From Chitinibacter bivalviorum (GTDB taxonomy: Bacteria > Pseudomonadota > Gammaproteobacteria > Burkholderiales > Chitinibacteraceae), in assembly GCF_013403565.1 (NCBI RefSeq), contig NZ_CP058627.1:930001-994000 (forward strand): a stretch of 64,000 nt of DNA, written 5' to 3'. The notes beneath the pieces were generated by a model. The model worked only from the letters and a program-made list of their open reading frames with translations, had not been told where the DNA came from and searched no databases. Position 1 is the first letter of the stretch; the number at the start of each line of letters is the position of its first letter. Below, in pieces: positions 30,609 through 39,000 of this stretch. The translations under genes and the position numbers were made by a program.

Positions 30609-31229
30609 ATGGACAAAACCGCACTCTTACAATTAAAACAGCTGAAAAAGAAGCTAAAGCAGAAAGCTCAGCCTGCGTTGCCCAAATCAAAACCTATCGT
30701 GGATGAGCGATCCTTATTGAAGTTGGCCATGAAAGACGTTCAACCGCTTAAGGCGCGCAATCAATATGTGCACCCAAGTCTTGAGTTGAGCCCTTGGCCA
30801 CGGCAAGGTGCCGCGCAGATGGTCACTGTCACGGATGATATGAGTGACTTTTGGCCTTGGGATGAATTAGAGCAAGGCGAGCAACTGTTGTTTGTCAAGG
30901 CCGGCCTGCGACTCGATACGCTGCGCAAACTTAAACGTGGAGATTGGCAGATCGATGCAGAGCTTGATTTGCACGGTGAAAACACCGACACAGCCAGAAT
31001 TAAGGTGGCGCAGTTTCTTGCGCTATCGGTACAAAAAAATTGTCGCTGCATCCGCATTATTCATGGCAAGGGCTTAAGCTCGAAAGAAGGTCTACCAATT
31101 TTGAAGCTTAAACTCAAGAACTGGCTTGCGCAGCGTGATGAAGTGCTTGCTTTTGCACAGGCCAATCCATTTCAAGGCAGCGCAGGCGCTGTGTTGGTAT
31201 TGTTAAAGTCAGGAAAAAAAGACAAATGA
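30609..31229 (+). CDS. Smr-domain protein
   Basis: 206 residues. A basic, lysine-rich N-terminus (KLKKKLKQKAQ) is followed by the C-terminal Smr domain with AELDLHGENTDTARIKV and the IIHGKGLSSKEG loop, the two conserved Smr motifs. Smr domains nick or bind branched nucleic acids or mRNA on collided ribosomes; the SmrA/SmrB-like type in proteobacteria has this size. Overlaps the following VanZ-like gene by 4 bp (ATGA). Confidence 0.88.
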   Translation: MDKTALLQLKQLKKKLKQKAQPALPKSKPIVDERSLLKLAMKDVQPLKARNQYVHPSLELSPWPRQGAAQMVTVTDDMSDFWPWDELEQGEQLLFVKAGLRLDTLRKLKRGDWQIDAELDLHGENTDTARIKVAQFLALSVQKNCRCIRIIHGKGLSSKEGLPILKLKLKNWLAQRDEVLAFAQANPFQGSAGAVLVLLKSGKKDK

Positions 31230-31585
31230 AAGCTGCAGAGATATTCACGCCATTCTTTAGAAAAATGGCTTTGTTTGTGTGGATTTGCGCGATTTGGATT
31301 GGGTCGCTAATTCCCCTGAGTGCACCTCCTGTAAGTCATGGCGATAAGTTTGAACATTTTATAGGGTATGCGGTATTGGCGGTGCTTGGCTTTCTCAACT
31401 GGCCGCGGCTTTTTTATGTTTGGCTGGCGGCTTCCTTAATGGGGGTGTCTGTTGAAATTGCGCAGTCTTTTACAAGTTGGCGATCGTTCGATCTGTATGA
31501 CATGCTGGCCAATAGTATCGGGGCTTGCATTGGTCTGATTGTTTGTCTGTTGTGCTCGCGAAAAAGCACATTGCTTCTAAAATGA
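31226..31585 (+). CDS. VanZ-like small membrane protein
   Basis: 119 residues with four hydrophobic segments (about 15-32, 46-60, 62-83, 93-110). The conserved VanZ-family features are present: DKFEHFIGYAVLA, VEIAQSF, and RSFDLYDMLANSIGACIGL, where the acidic and His residues cluster. Role unknown; VanZ itself gives low-level teicoplanin resistance, but most family members have no known activity. Translationally coupled to the Smr gene. Confidence 0.8.
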   Translation: MKAAEIFTPFFRKMALFVWICAIWIGSLIPLSAPPVSHGDKFEHFIGYAVLAVLGFLNWPRLFYVWLAASLMGVSVEIAQSFTSWRSFDLYDMLANSIGACIGLIVCLLCSRKSTLLLK

Positions 31586-32050
31586 TGTTCAGCAATCGTT
31601 TGAGGCGACGTTGCTTTGTCTATTGCGGTTAATTAAAACTGAGAAGCATTCTTTGCTGGTGTGATTGTAATTATTAGCGTCTAAAAATAAAGCCGTTGCG
31701 CTCTTTAGTCTTACTCTCTCCGAGTGAATATTTACCAGATGAAAGTAACTATTAGCGATTTCATGTTCAGTTAAGAAGGAATATCATATTCATATGACAT
31801 CAAATGAAGTATGGCAGAGCGCTGTAATGAAATGCTCTGAATGCGGCAAGGAATGTAGTTGAAATTGAGTTACAACATTTTTTCGAATCTGACTTATATC
31901 AATTTTTTTACGATGTAAGTTGTTACGATAGACGGATGTCATTATTAATATTGGCCGATGTATATTATCGCTGCTGATAAACGGTAAAACATGCCAAAAG
32001 CTGTTTTGGCTCATGATGTCTAGCCGACATCGCCACTAGGAGATTACCTC
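31586..32050. other. 465-bp intergenic region upstream of pflB
   Basis: No convincing gene on either strand. It is AT-rich and holds an FNR-like site, CTGAC-ttat-ATCAA (31889-31902), whose right half is perfect and whose left half matches 3 of 5. A weak -10 (TACGAT, 31924-31929) would put the site near -40.5, the usual activating position. A further AT-rich stretch with TATATT lies at 31961. CTAGGAG precedes the pflB ATG. Anaerobic control of pflB is expected from biology; the site itself is weak. Confidence 0.45.
31889..31902 (+). promoter_or_regulatory. Possible FNR/Anr half-perfect box upstream of pflB
   Basis: CTGAC-ttat-ATCAA against TTGAT-N4-ATCAA; centre about 41 bp before a possible start at about 31936 inferred from TACGAT. 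Confidence 0.3.
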
Positions 32051-34396
32051 ATGAACGCCCCAATCGATAAATCTTTGGATCAATCACAACTGGATGCATG
32101 GCGTGGTTTTGCCGCCGGTGAGTGGCAATCCAAAGTTGAAGTACGTGATTTTATCCAAGCGAACTACACACCTTACGTAGGTGATGACAGCTTTTTGGCG
32201 GGCCCGACTGAGCGCACAACTCAATTGTGGACTGAATTGTCGGCATTACTGAAAGAAGAGCGCAAACGTGGCGTATTAGAAGTTTCAGCCCAGTTTGGCT
32301 CAACAATTACCGCGCATGATGCTGGCTATATCAATAAAAATCTCGAAACCATCGTCGGTCTGCAAACTGACGCGCCTTTGCGTCGTGCGATTATGCCAAA
32401 CGGTGGTTTGCGCATGGTTCAAAACGGTTTGTCGGCATATCACTTCGAAATGAATCCGCAAATCGAAGAAATCTATACCAAATACCGTAAAGACCATAAC
32501 AACGCAGTGTTTGATGCCTATACGCCAGAAATCATGGCGTGCCGTAGCTCTGGTGTGATTACTGGTCTGCCAGATTCATATGGCCGTGGTCGTATTATCG
32601 GCGACTACCGTCGTGTTGCACTGTACGGTATCGACTTCCTGATCGCCGACAAAAAGCGCGAAAAAATTGAATTGGATGACGTGCCATTTACTGAGCCAGT
32701 GATCCGTCTGCGTGAAGAATTGGCTGAACAAATTAAAGCCCTGAACGAATTGAAAATCATGGCCAAAAAATATGGCTTTGATATCAGCCGTCCAGCGGCA
32801 ACAGCGCAAGAAGCCGTGCAGTGGCTGTACTTCGGCTACCTGGCTGCGGTGAAAGAGCAAAACGGTGCCGCGATGTCGATTGGTCGTATTTCGACCTTCC
32901 TTGACGTGTATTTCGAGCGCGATATCAAAGAAGGCCGTATCGACGAAGCACAAGCGCAAGAATACATCGACCATTTGGTGATGAAACTGCGTATTGTCCG
33001 CTTCCTGCGCACGCCAGAATACGATGATTTGTTCTCAGGCGATCCAACTTGGGTGACTGAATCTATCGGCGGTACGGGTGAAGATGGCCGCACCTTGGTA
33101 ACTAAATCAAGCTTCCGCGTCTTGAATACGCTGTATAACCTCGGTCCAGCACCAGAGCCTAATTTGACTGTGTTGTGGTCAACTGCCTTCCCACAAGGCT
33201 TTAAAGAATTCTGCGCTAAAGTATCGATCGACACGTCTGCGATTCAATACGAAAACGATGACCTGATGCGTCCAAAATGGGGTGATGATTACGCCATCGC
33301 CTGCTGCGTATCTGCGATGCGCGTTGGTAAGCAAATGCAATTCTTTGGTGCACGTGTGAACTTGGCCAAAGCAATGTTGTACGCTATCAATGGTGGCGTG
33401 GACGAGAAAACCGGTAAAGTCGTAGCCAAGGGTTTTGAACCAATCAAAGGCGACGTATTGGAATACGACGAATTGATGAGCAAGTACGATGTAATGCTCG
33501 ACTGGTTGGCTAAAACCTACGTGACAGCACTCAATTCAATTCACTACATGCACGACAAATACGCTTACGAGCGCATTGAAATGGCATTGCATGACCGTGA
33601 TATCTTGCGCACGATGGCGTGTGGTATTGCTGGTTTGTCTGTCGCTGCGGACTCTTTGTCTGCAGTTAAACACGCCAAAGTCCATATCAAACGCAATGAA
33701 GCTGGCTTAGCGGTTGATTATGTGATTGAGGGCGAGTACCCAGCCTACGGTAACAATGATGACCGTGCCGATGACATCGCGGTATGGCTCTCAACTGCGT
33801 TTATGGAAAAAATCAAAGCGCAACCGGTGTTCTACCGTGATTCAATGCCAACGCAATCCGTACTGACCATCACATCAAACGTGGTTTATGGCAAGAAAAC
33901 TGGTAATACACCAGACGGTCGTCGTTCAGGCGCGCCATTCTCACCGGGCGCAAACCCAATGAACGGCCGTGATACGAATGGTTTTGTCGCTGCAGGCTTT
34001 TCTGTATCTAAGATCCCATACGAGTCAGCATTGGATGGTGTGTCTTGGACCGCTTCAATGACGCCAGATGCTTTGGGTCACAATGCGGCTGACCGTGTAA
34101 AAACACTGGCCGCTTCGATTGATGGCTTGTTTGGCCCACACGGCGACGAATGTTCAATGTGTGAAAGCGCGGACAAAGTGGATCAAAAATTGGCAGAGCT
34201 CGAAGAAGGCCCAGATCAATTGTTCCACTTGAACATGAATGTGTTGAATAAAGACACCTTGATGGACGCGATGGAGCATCCAGAAAACTATCCGCAATTG
34301 ACGATTCGTGTTTCAGGCTATGCTGTGAATTTTGTGAAATTGACTCGCGAACAACAAATGGACGTCATTAACCGTACATTCCACGCGAAGTGCTAA
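32051..34396 (+). CDS. pflB: Pyruvate formate-lyase PflB
   Basis: 781 residues; cleaves pyruvate with CoA to acetyl-CoA and formate in anaerobic cells by a glycyl-radical mechanism. The catalytic pair Cys418-Cys419 is in [14 protein letters not shown], and the radical Gly is about 756 in RVSGYAVNF. Compared with the E. coli protein (760) there is an insertion of about 20 residues before the radical domain that carries CSMC. RBS and ATG are clear. Forms an anaerobic unit with the small glycyl-radical gene and pflA downstream. Confidence 0.97.
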   Translation: MNAPIDKSLDQSQLDAWRGFAAGEWQSKVEVRDFIQANYTPYVGDDSFLAGPTERTTQLWTELSALLKEERKRGVLEVSAQFGSTITAHDAGYINKNLETIVGLQTDAPLRRAIMPNGGLRMVQNGLSAYHFEMNPQIEEIYTKYRKDHNNAVFDAYTPEIMACRSSGVITGLPDSYGRGRIIGDYRRVALYGIDFLIADKKREKIELDDVPFTEPVIRLREELAEQIKALNELKIMAKKYGFDISRPAATAQEAVQWLYFGYLAAVKEQNGAAMSIGRISTFLDVYFERDIKEGRIDEAQAQEYIDHLVMKLRIVRFLRTPEYDDLFSGDPTWVTESIGGTGEDGRTLVTKSSFRVLNTLYNLGPAPEPNLTVLWSTAFPQGFKEFCAKVSIDTSAIQYENDDLMRPKWGDDYAIACCVSAMRVGKQMQFFGARVNLAKAMLYAINGGVDEKTGKVVAKGFEPIKGDVLEYDELMSKYDVMLDWLAKTYVTALNSIHYMHDKYAYERIEMALHDRDILRTMACGIAGLSVAADSLSAVKHAKVHIKRNEAGLAVDYVIEGEYPAYGNNDDRADDIAVWLSTAFMEKIKAQPVFYRDSMPTQSVLTITSNVVYGKKTGNTPDGRRSGAPFSPGANPMNGRDTNGFVAAGFSVSKIPYESALDGVSWTASMTPDALGHNAADRVKTLAASIDGLFGPHGDECSMCESADKVDQKLAELEEGPDQLFHLNMNVLNKDTLMDAMEHPENYPQLTIRVSGYAVNFVKLTREQQMDVINRTFHAKC
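34213..34396 (+). repeat. 3' end of pflB, homologous to the mini glycyl-radical gene at 34491-34674
   Basis: The last 59 residues of PflB and residues 3-61 of the small protein are identical at 50 of 59 positions, and the DNA is also alignable without gaps over 180 bp, including the stop. This is a tandem partial gene duplication with a 94-bp spacer. Confidence 0.9.
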
Positions 34397-34407
34397 TTTA
34401 AAGCGAG

Positions 34408-34438
34408 CAGGGCAATACCTCAAAAGGGTATTGCCCTG
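34408..34438 (+). terminator. Strong hairpin between pflB and the mini-grcA gene
   Basis: CAGGGCAATACC / GGTATTGCCCTG, a perfect 12-bp stem with a 7-nt loop. The T-rich tract after it is broken (TAGATCTTTT), so it may terminate partly or protect the pflB mRNA 3' end. Its right arm overlaps the GGGTAT end of the element at 34426-34474, so the two folds compete. Confidence 0.6.
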
Positions 34439-34474
34439 TAGATCTTTTATTTAATGATCTGCAGTCGTATACCC
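34426..34474. repeat. Inverted-repeat element with GGGTAT...ATACCC ends
   Basis: GGGTAT (34426-34431) pairs with ATACCC (34469-34474); inside, CTGTAGATC (34436-34444) pairs with GATCTGCAG (34456-34464) with one G-T pair, 11-nt loop. The 4x4 internal loop separates the stems. Confidence 0.45.
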
Positions 34475-34488
34475 AAAAGGAAATCTAG

Positions 34489-34674
34489 ATGGCGCAATTA
34501 TTTCACCTCAATATGAATGTTTTGAATAAAGAAACGCTGGAAGACGCGATGGCAAATCCAGATAAATATCCGCAATTGACCGTCCGCGTATCGGGTTATG
34601 CCGTGAACTTTGTTAAACTCACTCGTGAGCAACAATTGGATGTCATTAATCGCACTTTCCATGAGAAGTGCTAA
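34489..34674 (+). CDS. grcA: Mini autonomous glycyl-radical cofactor (GrcA/YfiD-like, 61 residues)
   Basis: 61 residues, started by ATG with AAGGA at good spacing. It is a stand-alone copy of the PflB C-terminal radical domain, with the radical Gly at residue 36 in RVSGYAVNF. In E. coli GrcA (127 residues) replaces the radical domain of PFL after oxygen cleavage; this copy lacks the N-terminal 65 or so residues of that protein. It lies between pflB and pflA and ends at a strong terminator, so it can be made with PflB and activated by PflA. Function as a repair part is inferred from homology. Confidence 0.85.
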   Translation: MAQLFHLNMNVLNKETLEDAMANPDKYPQLTVRVSGYAVNFVKLTREQQLDVINRTFHEKC

Positions 34675-34695
34675 TTAAGCCTCAAGAATTCACGC

Positions 34696-34733
34696 AAACG
34701 GATCGCAAGGCTTGGCCTGCGATCCGTTTTTCT
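34696..34733 (+). terminator. Terminator after the mini-grcA gene
   Basis: AAACGGATCGC (34696-34706) pairs with GCGATCCGTTT (34719-34729), with an inner AGGC/GCCT stem and a T-rich tail. Strong, so pflA may need readthrough or its own promoter. Confidence 0.85.
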
Positions 34734-34801
34734 TTGTACAACGGTATGATGCTGACCCATGCGCTGTGAAGCGAAGCAGCATGACACTCTCTGGAAAAAC
34801 C

Positions 34802-35608
34802 ATGGCACAAGATTTAGCAAAACCTGCAGGCGAAATCGTTCCTGCCGCCTTTGACGCTGATGGCAATCAATTTGGCTATATTCACTCGATTGAAACTGGC
34901 GCCGCGGTGGATGGCCCTGGAATGCGCTTTGCACTATTTGTGAGTGGCTGTCAGTTCCGTTGTCTGTACTGCCACAATCCAGATACGTGGAAGCTGCATG
35001 CTGGTAAAACGTGGACAGTCGATGCCATTGTGGCCGAGATCGCGAAGTACGCTAGTTTTCTTCGGATAGCGGGTGGCCTCACTATTTCGGGCGGCGAGCC
35101 GTTGATGCAGGCGCATTTTATTGGCGAAATCTTCCGTCGCGCCAAAAATGAACTGAAAATCCATACGGCACTGGATACGCAAGGCTTTTTGGCTGCGCAT
35201 TTGCCAGATGAATATTTTGACAATATTGACCTGGTCTTGCTCGATATTAAGCAAATGAACCCAGAGAAATACGAAGCTTTAACCGGCAAGCCATTGCAGC
35301 CGACACTCGATTTTGCTGAGCGACTGTTTAAAATGGGTAAAAAAATCTGGCTGCGTTATGTGCTGGTGCCAGGCTGGTCTGATGATGAAGCTGATGTGCA
35401 ATTGCTAGCCGACTATCTCGCAAAAATGGCTCATGATTACCCCGAAGTCTTGGAACGTGTAGAAGTTTTGCCATTCCATAAAATGGGCGAAAATAAATGG
35501 GAGGAACTCGGCTTGAAATATGAGCTGGGCGACACTAAGCCACCCAGCAATGAAGTTGTCCATCGCGTGCGCGAGCAATTTCGTGCCAAAGGCATTTTTT
35601 GCTGCTAA
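34802..35608 (+). CDS. pflA: Pyruvate formate-lyase activating enzyme PflA
   Basis: 268 residues from the ATG at 34802 (MAQDLAKPAGEIV); GGA lies 8 bases upstream, and longer in-frame starts at 34781 and above add poorly conserved residues. Radical-SAM motif CQFRCLYCHNP (CxxxCxxC) and SGGEP are present. It uses SAM and a 4Fe-4S cluster to make the glycyl radical on PflB, and probably on the mini-GrcA. The N-terminal 20 residues before FGYIHSIETG are somewhat longer than in E. coli. Confidence 0.96.
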   Translation: MAQDLAKPAGEIVPAAFDADGNQFGYIHSIETGAAVDGPGMRFALFVSGCQFRCLYCHNPDTWKLHAGKTWTVDAIVAEIAKYASFLRIAGGLTISGGEPLMQAHFIGEIFRRAKNELKIHTALDTQGFLAAHLPDEYFDNIDLVLLDIKQMNPEKYEALTGKPLQPTLDFAERLFKMGKKIWLRYVLVPGWSDDEADVQLLADYLAKMAHDYPEVLERVEVLPFHKMGENKWEELGLKYELGDTKPPSNEVVHRVREQFRAKGIFCC

Positions 35609-35613
35609 TGGCC

Positions 35614-35664
35614 TGGGTATTTTCTTAAAATCTAGGTATTTTAAGCCTCTGGTGAATATACCCA
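35614..35664. repeat. Inverted-repeat element with TGGGTAT...ATACCCA ends
   Basis: TGGGTAT (35614-35620) pairs with ATACCCA (35658-35664); an inner stem CTTAAAA (35624-35630) / TTTTAAG (35639-35645) sits inside. Directly follows pflA. Confidence 0.45.
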
Positions 35665-35670
35665 TGAAAA

Positions 35671-35700
35671 TAAAAAACCTCGCCGCAGCGAGGTTTTTTA
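35671..35700. terminator. Bidirectional terminator between pflA and pgk
   Basis: AAAAAACCTCGC-CGCA-GCGAGGTTTTTT, near-perfect 12-bp arms, serving the two convergent genes. Confidence 0.9.
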
Positions 35701-35719
35701 TTGGGTGCAACAAAGTCGA

Positions 35720-36952
35720 TTATTTGTCGCTCAATGCATCTACACCTGGTAATGCTTTGCCTTCCAGGAATTCAAGTGAAGCGCCGCCGCCAGTTGAAAC
35801 ATGGCTGACTTTATCTTCCAGACCCGCTTTCTCAACCGCAGCAACTGAGTCGCCACCGCCCACGATGGTGATGGCGCCGTTTGCTGTGGCATCAACCAAG
35901 GCGTGTGCAACAGCGAATGTGCCTTCTGCCGATGCATCGATCTCAAAAACACCCATCGGGCCATTCCACAATACTGTTTTAGCCGACTTGATGATTTCAG
36001 CGTAGGTCGCACGAGTTGCAGAGCCAATATCCACACCTTCTTGATCGGCTGGAATTGCTGTCGATTGCACTTCAACCAAACCATCCAAAGTACGAGCGTC
36101 AAAATTCAAAGCACGTGTCACCATGGTGTCGCTTGGCAATACCAGTTTGTCGCCAGCTTGCGCCATCAAATCACGTGCCAAATCAACTTTATCGTTTTCG
36201 CACAGTGATTTACCGATCTCAAAGCCTTGCGCTTTCAAGAAAGTAAATGCCATGCCGCCACCGATGATCAATTTGTCTACTTTGGGTAGCAAGGCTTGGA
36301 TGACATCGATTTTGCCAGAGATTTTTGAGCCGCCGATGATGGCAACCAATGGGCGAACTGGCTTATTTACAGCTTCACCAAGGAAATCGAGTTCTTTTTT
36401 CAGCAGGTAACCTGCTGCACGCGGCAAATCTACACCCACCATTGAAGAGTGCGCGCGGTGAGCTGTACCAAAAGCATCATTGACAAATACATCGCCCAAC
36501 TTGCTCAGGCTGGCGCGGAACGCTGCTACTTTGGCTGGATCAGCTTTTACTGAATTGCCTTCAGCATCTTTCGCTTTGCCTTCTTCTTCGATATGGAAGC
36601 GGACGTTTTCCAGTAATACAACTTGTCCAGCAGCGAGGTTTGCGCATGCAGCTTCTACTTCGGCGCCAACACAATCAGCAAGGAAGGTTACTGGACTGCC
36701 TAGCAATTCACTCAGACGATTTGCGACCGGTGCAAGGCTATATTTTTCAACTTTTTGACCATTTGGGCGGCCCAAATGCGACATCAACACCACTGACGCG
36801 CCTTGTTCGAGGGCGTAGCGAATAGTTGGTAACGCTGCGCGAATACGTTTGTCACTTTCAACCACGCCATTTTTTACTGGCACGTTAAAGTCAACACGAA
36901 TCAATACACGTTTACCTGCGAGATCGAGGTCTTCAATAAACAGCTTGGCCAT
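35720..36952 (-). CDS. pgk: Phosphoglycerate kinase
   Basis: 410 residues from the ATG at 36952 (MAKLFIEDLDLAGKRVLIRVDFNVP), the normal family start; GGGGA lies upstream. Glycolytic ATP-forming step between 1,3-bisphosphoglycerate and 3-phosphoglycerate. Conserved RVDFNVP, ENVRFH, and nucleotide-binding GGGDSVAAVEKAG and STGGGASLEFLEG are present. Single-gene unit, convergent with pflA. Confidence 0.97.
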   Translation of the reverse strand: MAKLFIEDLDLAGKRVLIRVDFNVPVKNGVVESDKRIRAALPTIRYALEQGASVVLMSHLGRPNGQKVEKYSLAPVANRLSELLGSPVTFLADCVGAEVEAACANLAAGQVVLLENVRFHIEEEGKAKDAEGNSVKADPAKVAAFRASLSKLGDVFVNDAFGTAHRAHSSMVGVDLPRAAGYLLKKELDFLGEAVNKPVRPLVAIIGGSKISGKIDVIQALLPKVDKLIIGGGMAFTFLKAQGFEIGKSLCENDKVDLARDLMAQAGDKLVLPSDTMVTRALNFDARTLDGLVEVQSTAIPADQEGVDIGSATRATYAEIIKSAKTVLWNGPMGVFEIDASAEGTFAVAHALVDATANGAITIVGGGDSVAAVEKAGLEDKVSHVSTGGGASLEFLEGKALPGVDALSDK

Positions 36953-37065
36953 AGGGTCCCCAAAAATGGTGGTTTGAACAAAATGACATTGTACCGTGTC
37001 TGCTTGCATTGAAGCTGACGCGGGTTAAAGTTTCTGCAGAGAATCTGCAAGAAATAAGGGTTTTA

Positions 37066-37093
37066 TTCACAAGCAAGCAAATTACTCTATCAT
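37066..37093 (+). promoter_or_regulatory. Candidate sigma-70 promoter of hemH
   Basis: TTCACA (37066-37071) and TATCAT (37088-37093), 16-bp spacer, each 5/6 to consensus; the hemH ATG is at 37126. Confidence 0.5.
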
Positions 37094-37125
37094 AGTCGCC
37101 TGCCAATTTACTGCCGAGTCGTGTG

Positions 37126-38232
37126 ATGCCTCGTTTTTATCCCGAACCTAGTTTTTCTCATCAATTGCCAAGCAAAGTGGGGGTGTTACTCGTCAATTTA
37201 GGCTCGCCAGACGCACCAACCGCGCAAGCTGTGCGCCCTTATTTAAAGCAGTTTTTATCTGACCCCCGCGTAGTAGAAATACCCAAACCTATTTGGTGGA
37301 TGATTCTTAACGGCATTATTTTGAATGTAAGACCAAAAAAAAGCGCCGCTAAATATGCCAGCATCTGGACCAAAGAGGGTTCTCCACTGCGGGTTTGGAC
37401 TGAAAAGCAAGCAAAATTACTAAAGGGATATTTGGGGGAGCGCTATCCTTCGCAATTGACCATTGATTACGCCATGCGTTATGGCAATCCTTCGATCGAG
37501 TCGCAAATTCGCAAATTAAAAGAGCAAAATTGCCAGCAATTATTGGTGGTGCCGATGTACCCACAATACGCTGCCAGCACAACAGCGAGCGTGTTTGACG
37601 AAGTGGCGCGAGTGATGCAAAAAACGCGTTTTCAGCCTGGCTTGCGAATCATGTCGCCTTATTTTGATCAGCCCGCTTATATCAAGGCTTTAGCTCAGAG
37701 TGTTCGGGATGATTGGATGAATAATGGGCGCGGTGACCATTTACTGATGAGCTTTCATGGTGTACCTAAATATACGCTGGAAAAGGGTGACCCCTATTTT
37801 TGCCACGCGCAAAAAACAGGACGTTTGCTGGCGGAGGAGTTGGGCTTAACAAAAGAGCAATACACCGTGGCGTTTCAGTCGCGCTTTGGTAAAGCGGAGT
37901 GGCTTAAACCCTATACTTCGGAAGTGTTGGTGCAGTTGGCTGGCAAAAAAATGGGCAAGCTAGATGTAATTTGCCCGGGCTTTGCAGCCGACTGTCTTGA
38001 AACTTTAGAAGAAATCGCGATGGAAGGGCGTGAGGATTATCACGCGGCCGGTGGTGGCGTGTATCGTTATATACCCTGTTTAAATGATCACACGTTATGG
38101 ATTTCGGGGCTTGCAGAGCTGGTTTCTGTCGAGCTGACAGGCTGGCTGACAAACGGTAAATGTGCCAAAAATGAAAAATCTATGCTAGAACAAAGGGATA
38201 GCCGCGCAAGAGCTTTTGGCTTACAAAAATGA
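37126..38232 (+). CDS. hemH: Ferrochelatase HemH
   Basis: 368 residues; inserts iron into protoporphyrin IX, the last step of haem synthesis. Typical blocks: VGVLLVNLGSPDAPT, LSDPRVVEIP, MSFHGVPKYTLEKGDPYFCHA with the active-site His, QSRFGKAEWLKPYT, and CPGFAADCLETLEEI. The ATG at 37126 is taken because GTG one codon earlier has no better site. Ends 69 bp before the response-regulator gene. Confidence 0.96.
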   Translation: MPRFYPEPSFSHQLPSKVGVLLVNLGSPDAPTAQAVRPYLKQFLSDPRVVEIPKPIWWMILNGIILNVRPKKSAAKYASIWTKEGSPLRVWTEKQAKLLKGYLGERYPSQLTIDYAMRYGNPSIESQIRKLKEQNCQQLLVVPMYPQYAASTTASVFDEVARVMQKTRFQPGLRIMSPYFDQPAYIKALAQSVRDDWMNNGRGDHLLMSFHGVPKYTLEKGDPYFCHAQKTGRLLAEELGLTKEQYTVAFQSRFGKAEWLKPYTSEVLVQLAGKKMGKLDVICPGFAADCLETLEEIAMEGREDYHAAGGGVYRYIPCLNDHTLWISGLAELVSVELTGWLTNGKCAKNEKSMLEQRDSRARAFGLQK

Positions 38233-38301
38233 TCTTGGGGTTTGGCGAAATTGACGCTACACTCTGCGGTAAGTTTATTCTTACAAAAAAGGGGAATCCC
38301 G

Positions 38302-39000
38302 ATGGCTACTCGCCTATTTCTTGCAGAAGATGATCTGATCCTCGCTGATGCGCTAAAAACGAGCTTGTCGCAAGCTGACTTTCAATGTGATTGCGTCAAT
38401 GATGGCGCGCTAGCATTACAAATCTTGTTGCACAATGATTATGACGCAGTTGTATTGGATATCGGTCTGCCAAACATGGATGGCCTGACGGTATTACGCA
38501 ATGTTCGTCAGCACAAGCCTTCATTGCCTATCTTGATTTTGACTGCAATGGATGGTCTGGAAGAGCGCGTAGCGGGTCTGGATGCCGGTGCCGATGATTA
38601 TCTGACGAAGCCTTTCGAGTTTTCTGAGTTAGAAGCTCGTTTGCGTGCATTATTGCGCCGCAGCCAGATTTTGCCGCAATCGGTTCAGCAGCTGGGTAAT
38701 TTACGCCTTGATCGCGCGGGCCAGCGTGCATGGTGCAACGACTCGCCGCTTGATTTGTCTGCGCGTGAACTCACAGTATTGGAAATTTTGATGTCCAATA
38801 TTGATCGTGTGGTCACCAAAGAGCAAATCGTAGGTGAGCTCGGCAATGAAAATGCGGAAGTGGGCCTAAACGCGATTGAGGTATATGTTCACCGTCTGCG
38901 TAAAAAATTGGAGCCGTGTGGTGTGGTAATCCGCACAATCCGTGGCTTGGGCTATTTACTTGAAAAACAACAACCATTGGCAACGGATGCAGGTAACTAA
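38302..39000 (+). CDS. OmpR-type response regulator, TctD/QseB-like
   Basis: 232 residues from the ATG at 38302, which has GGGGAA at good spacing. Receiver domain to about residue 115 (FLAEDDLILADAL, phospho-Asp in DAVVLDIGLPNMDG, Lys in YLTKPFEFSELEARL), then a winged-helix DNA-binding domain (LGNLRLDRAGQRAW..., VEVYVHRLRKKLEP... RTIRGLGYLL). Its stop lies 14 bp inside the next gene. The regulon cannot be inferred from the window. Confidence 0.9.
   Translation: MATRLFLAEDDLILADALKTSLSQADFQCDCVNDGALALQILLHNDYDAVVLDIGLPNMDGLTVLRNVRQHKPSLPILILTAMDGLEERVAGLDAGADDYLTKPFEFSELEARLRALLRRSQILPQSVQQLGNLRLDRAGQRAWCNDSPLDLSARELTVLEILMSNIDRVVTKEQIVGELGNENAEVGLNAIEVYVHRLRKKLEPCGVVIRTIRGLGYLLEKQQPLATDAGN

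Noticed and set aside
31790..32014. 74-codon minus-strand frame upstream of pflB
   Set aside because: No ribosome site, no known similarity, and it covers the likely pflB control region.
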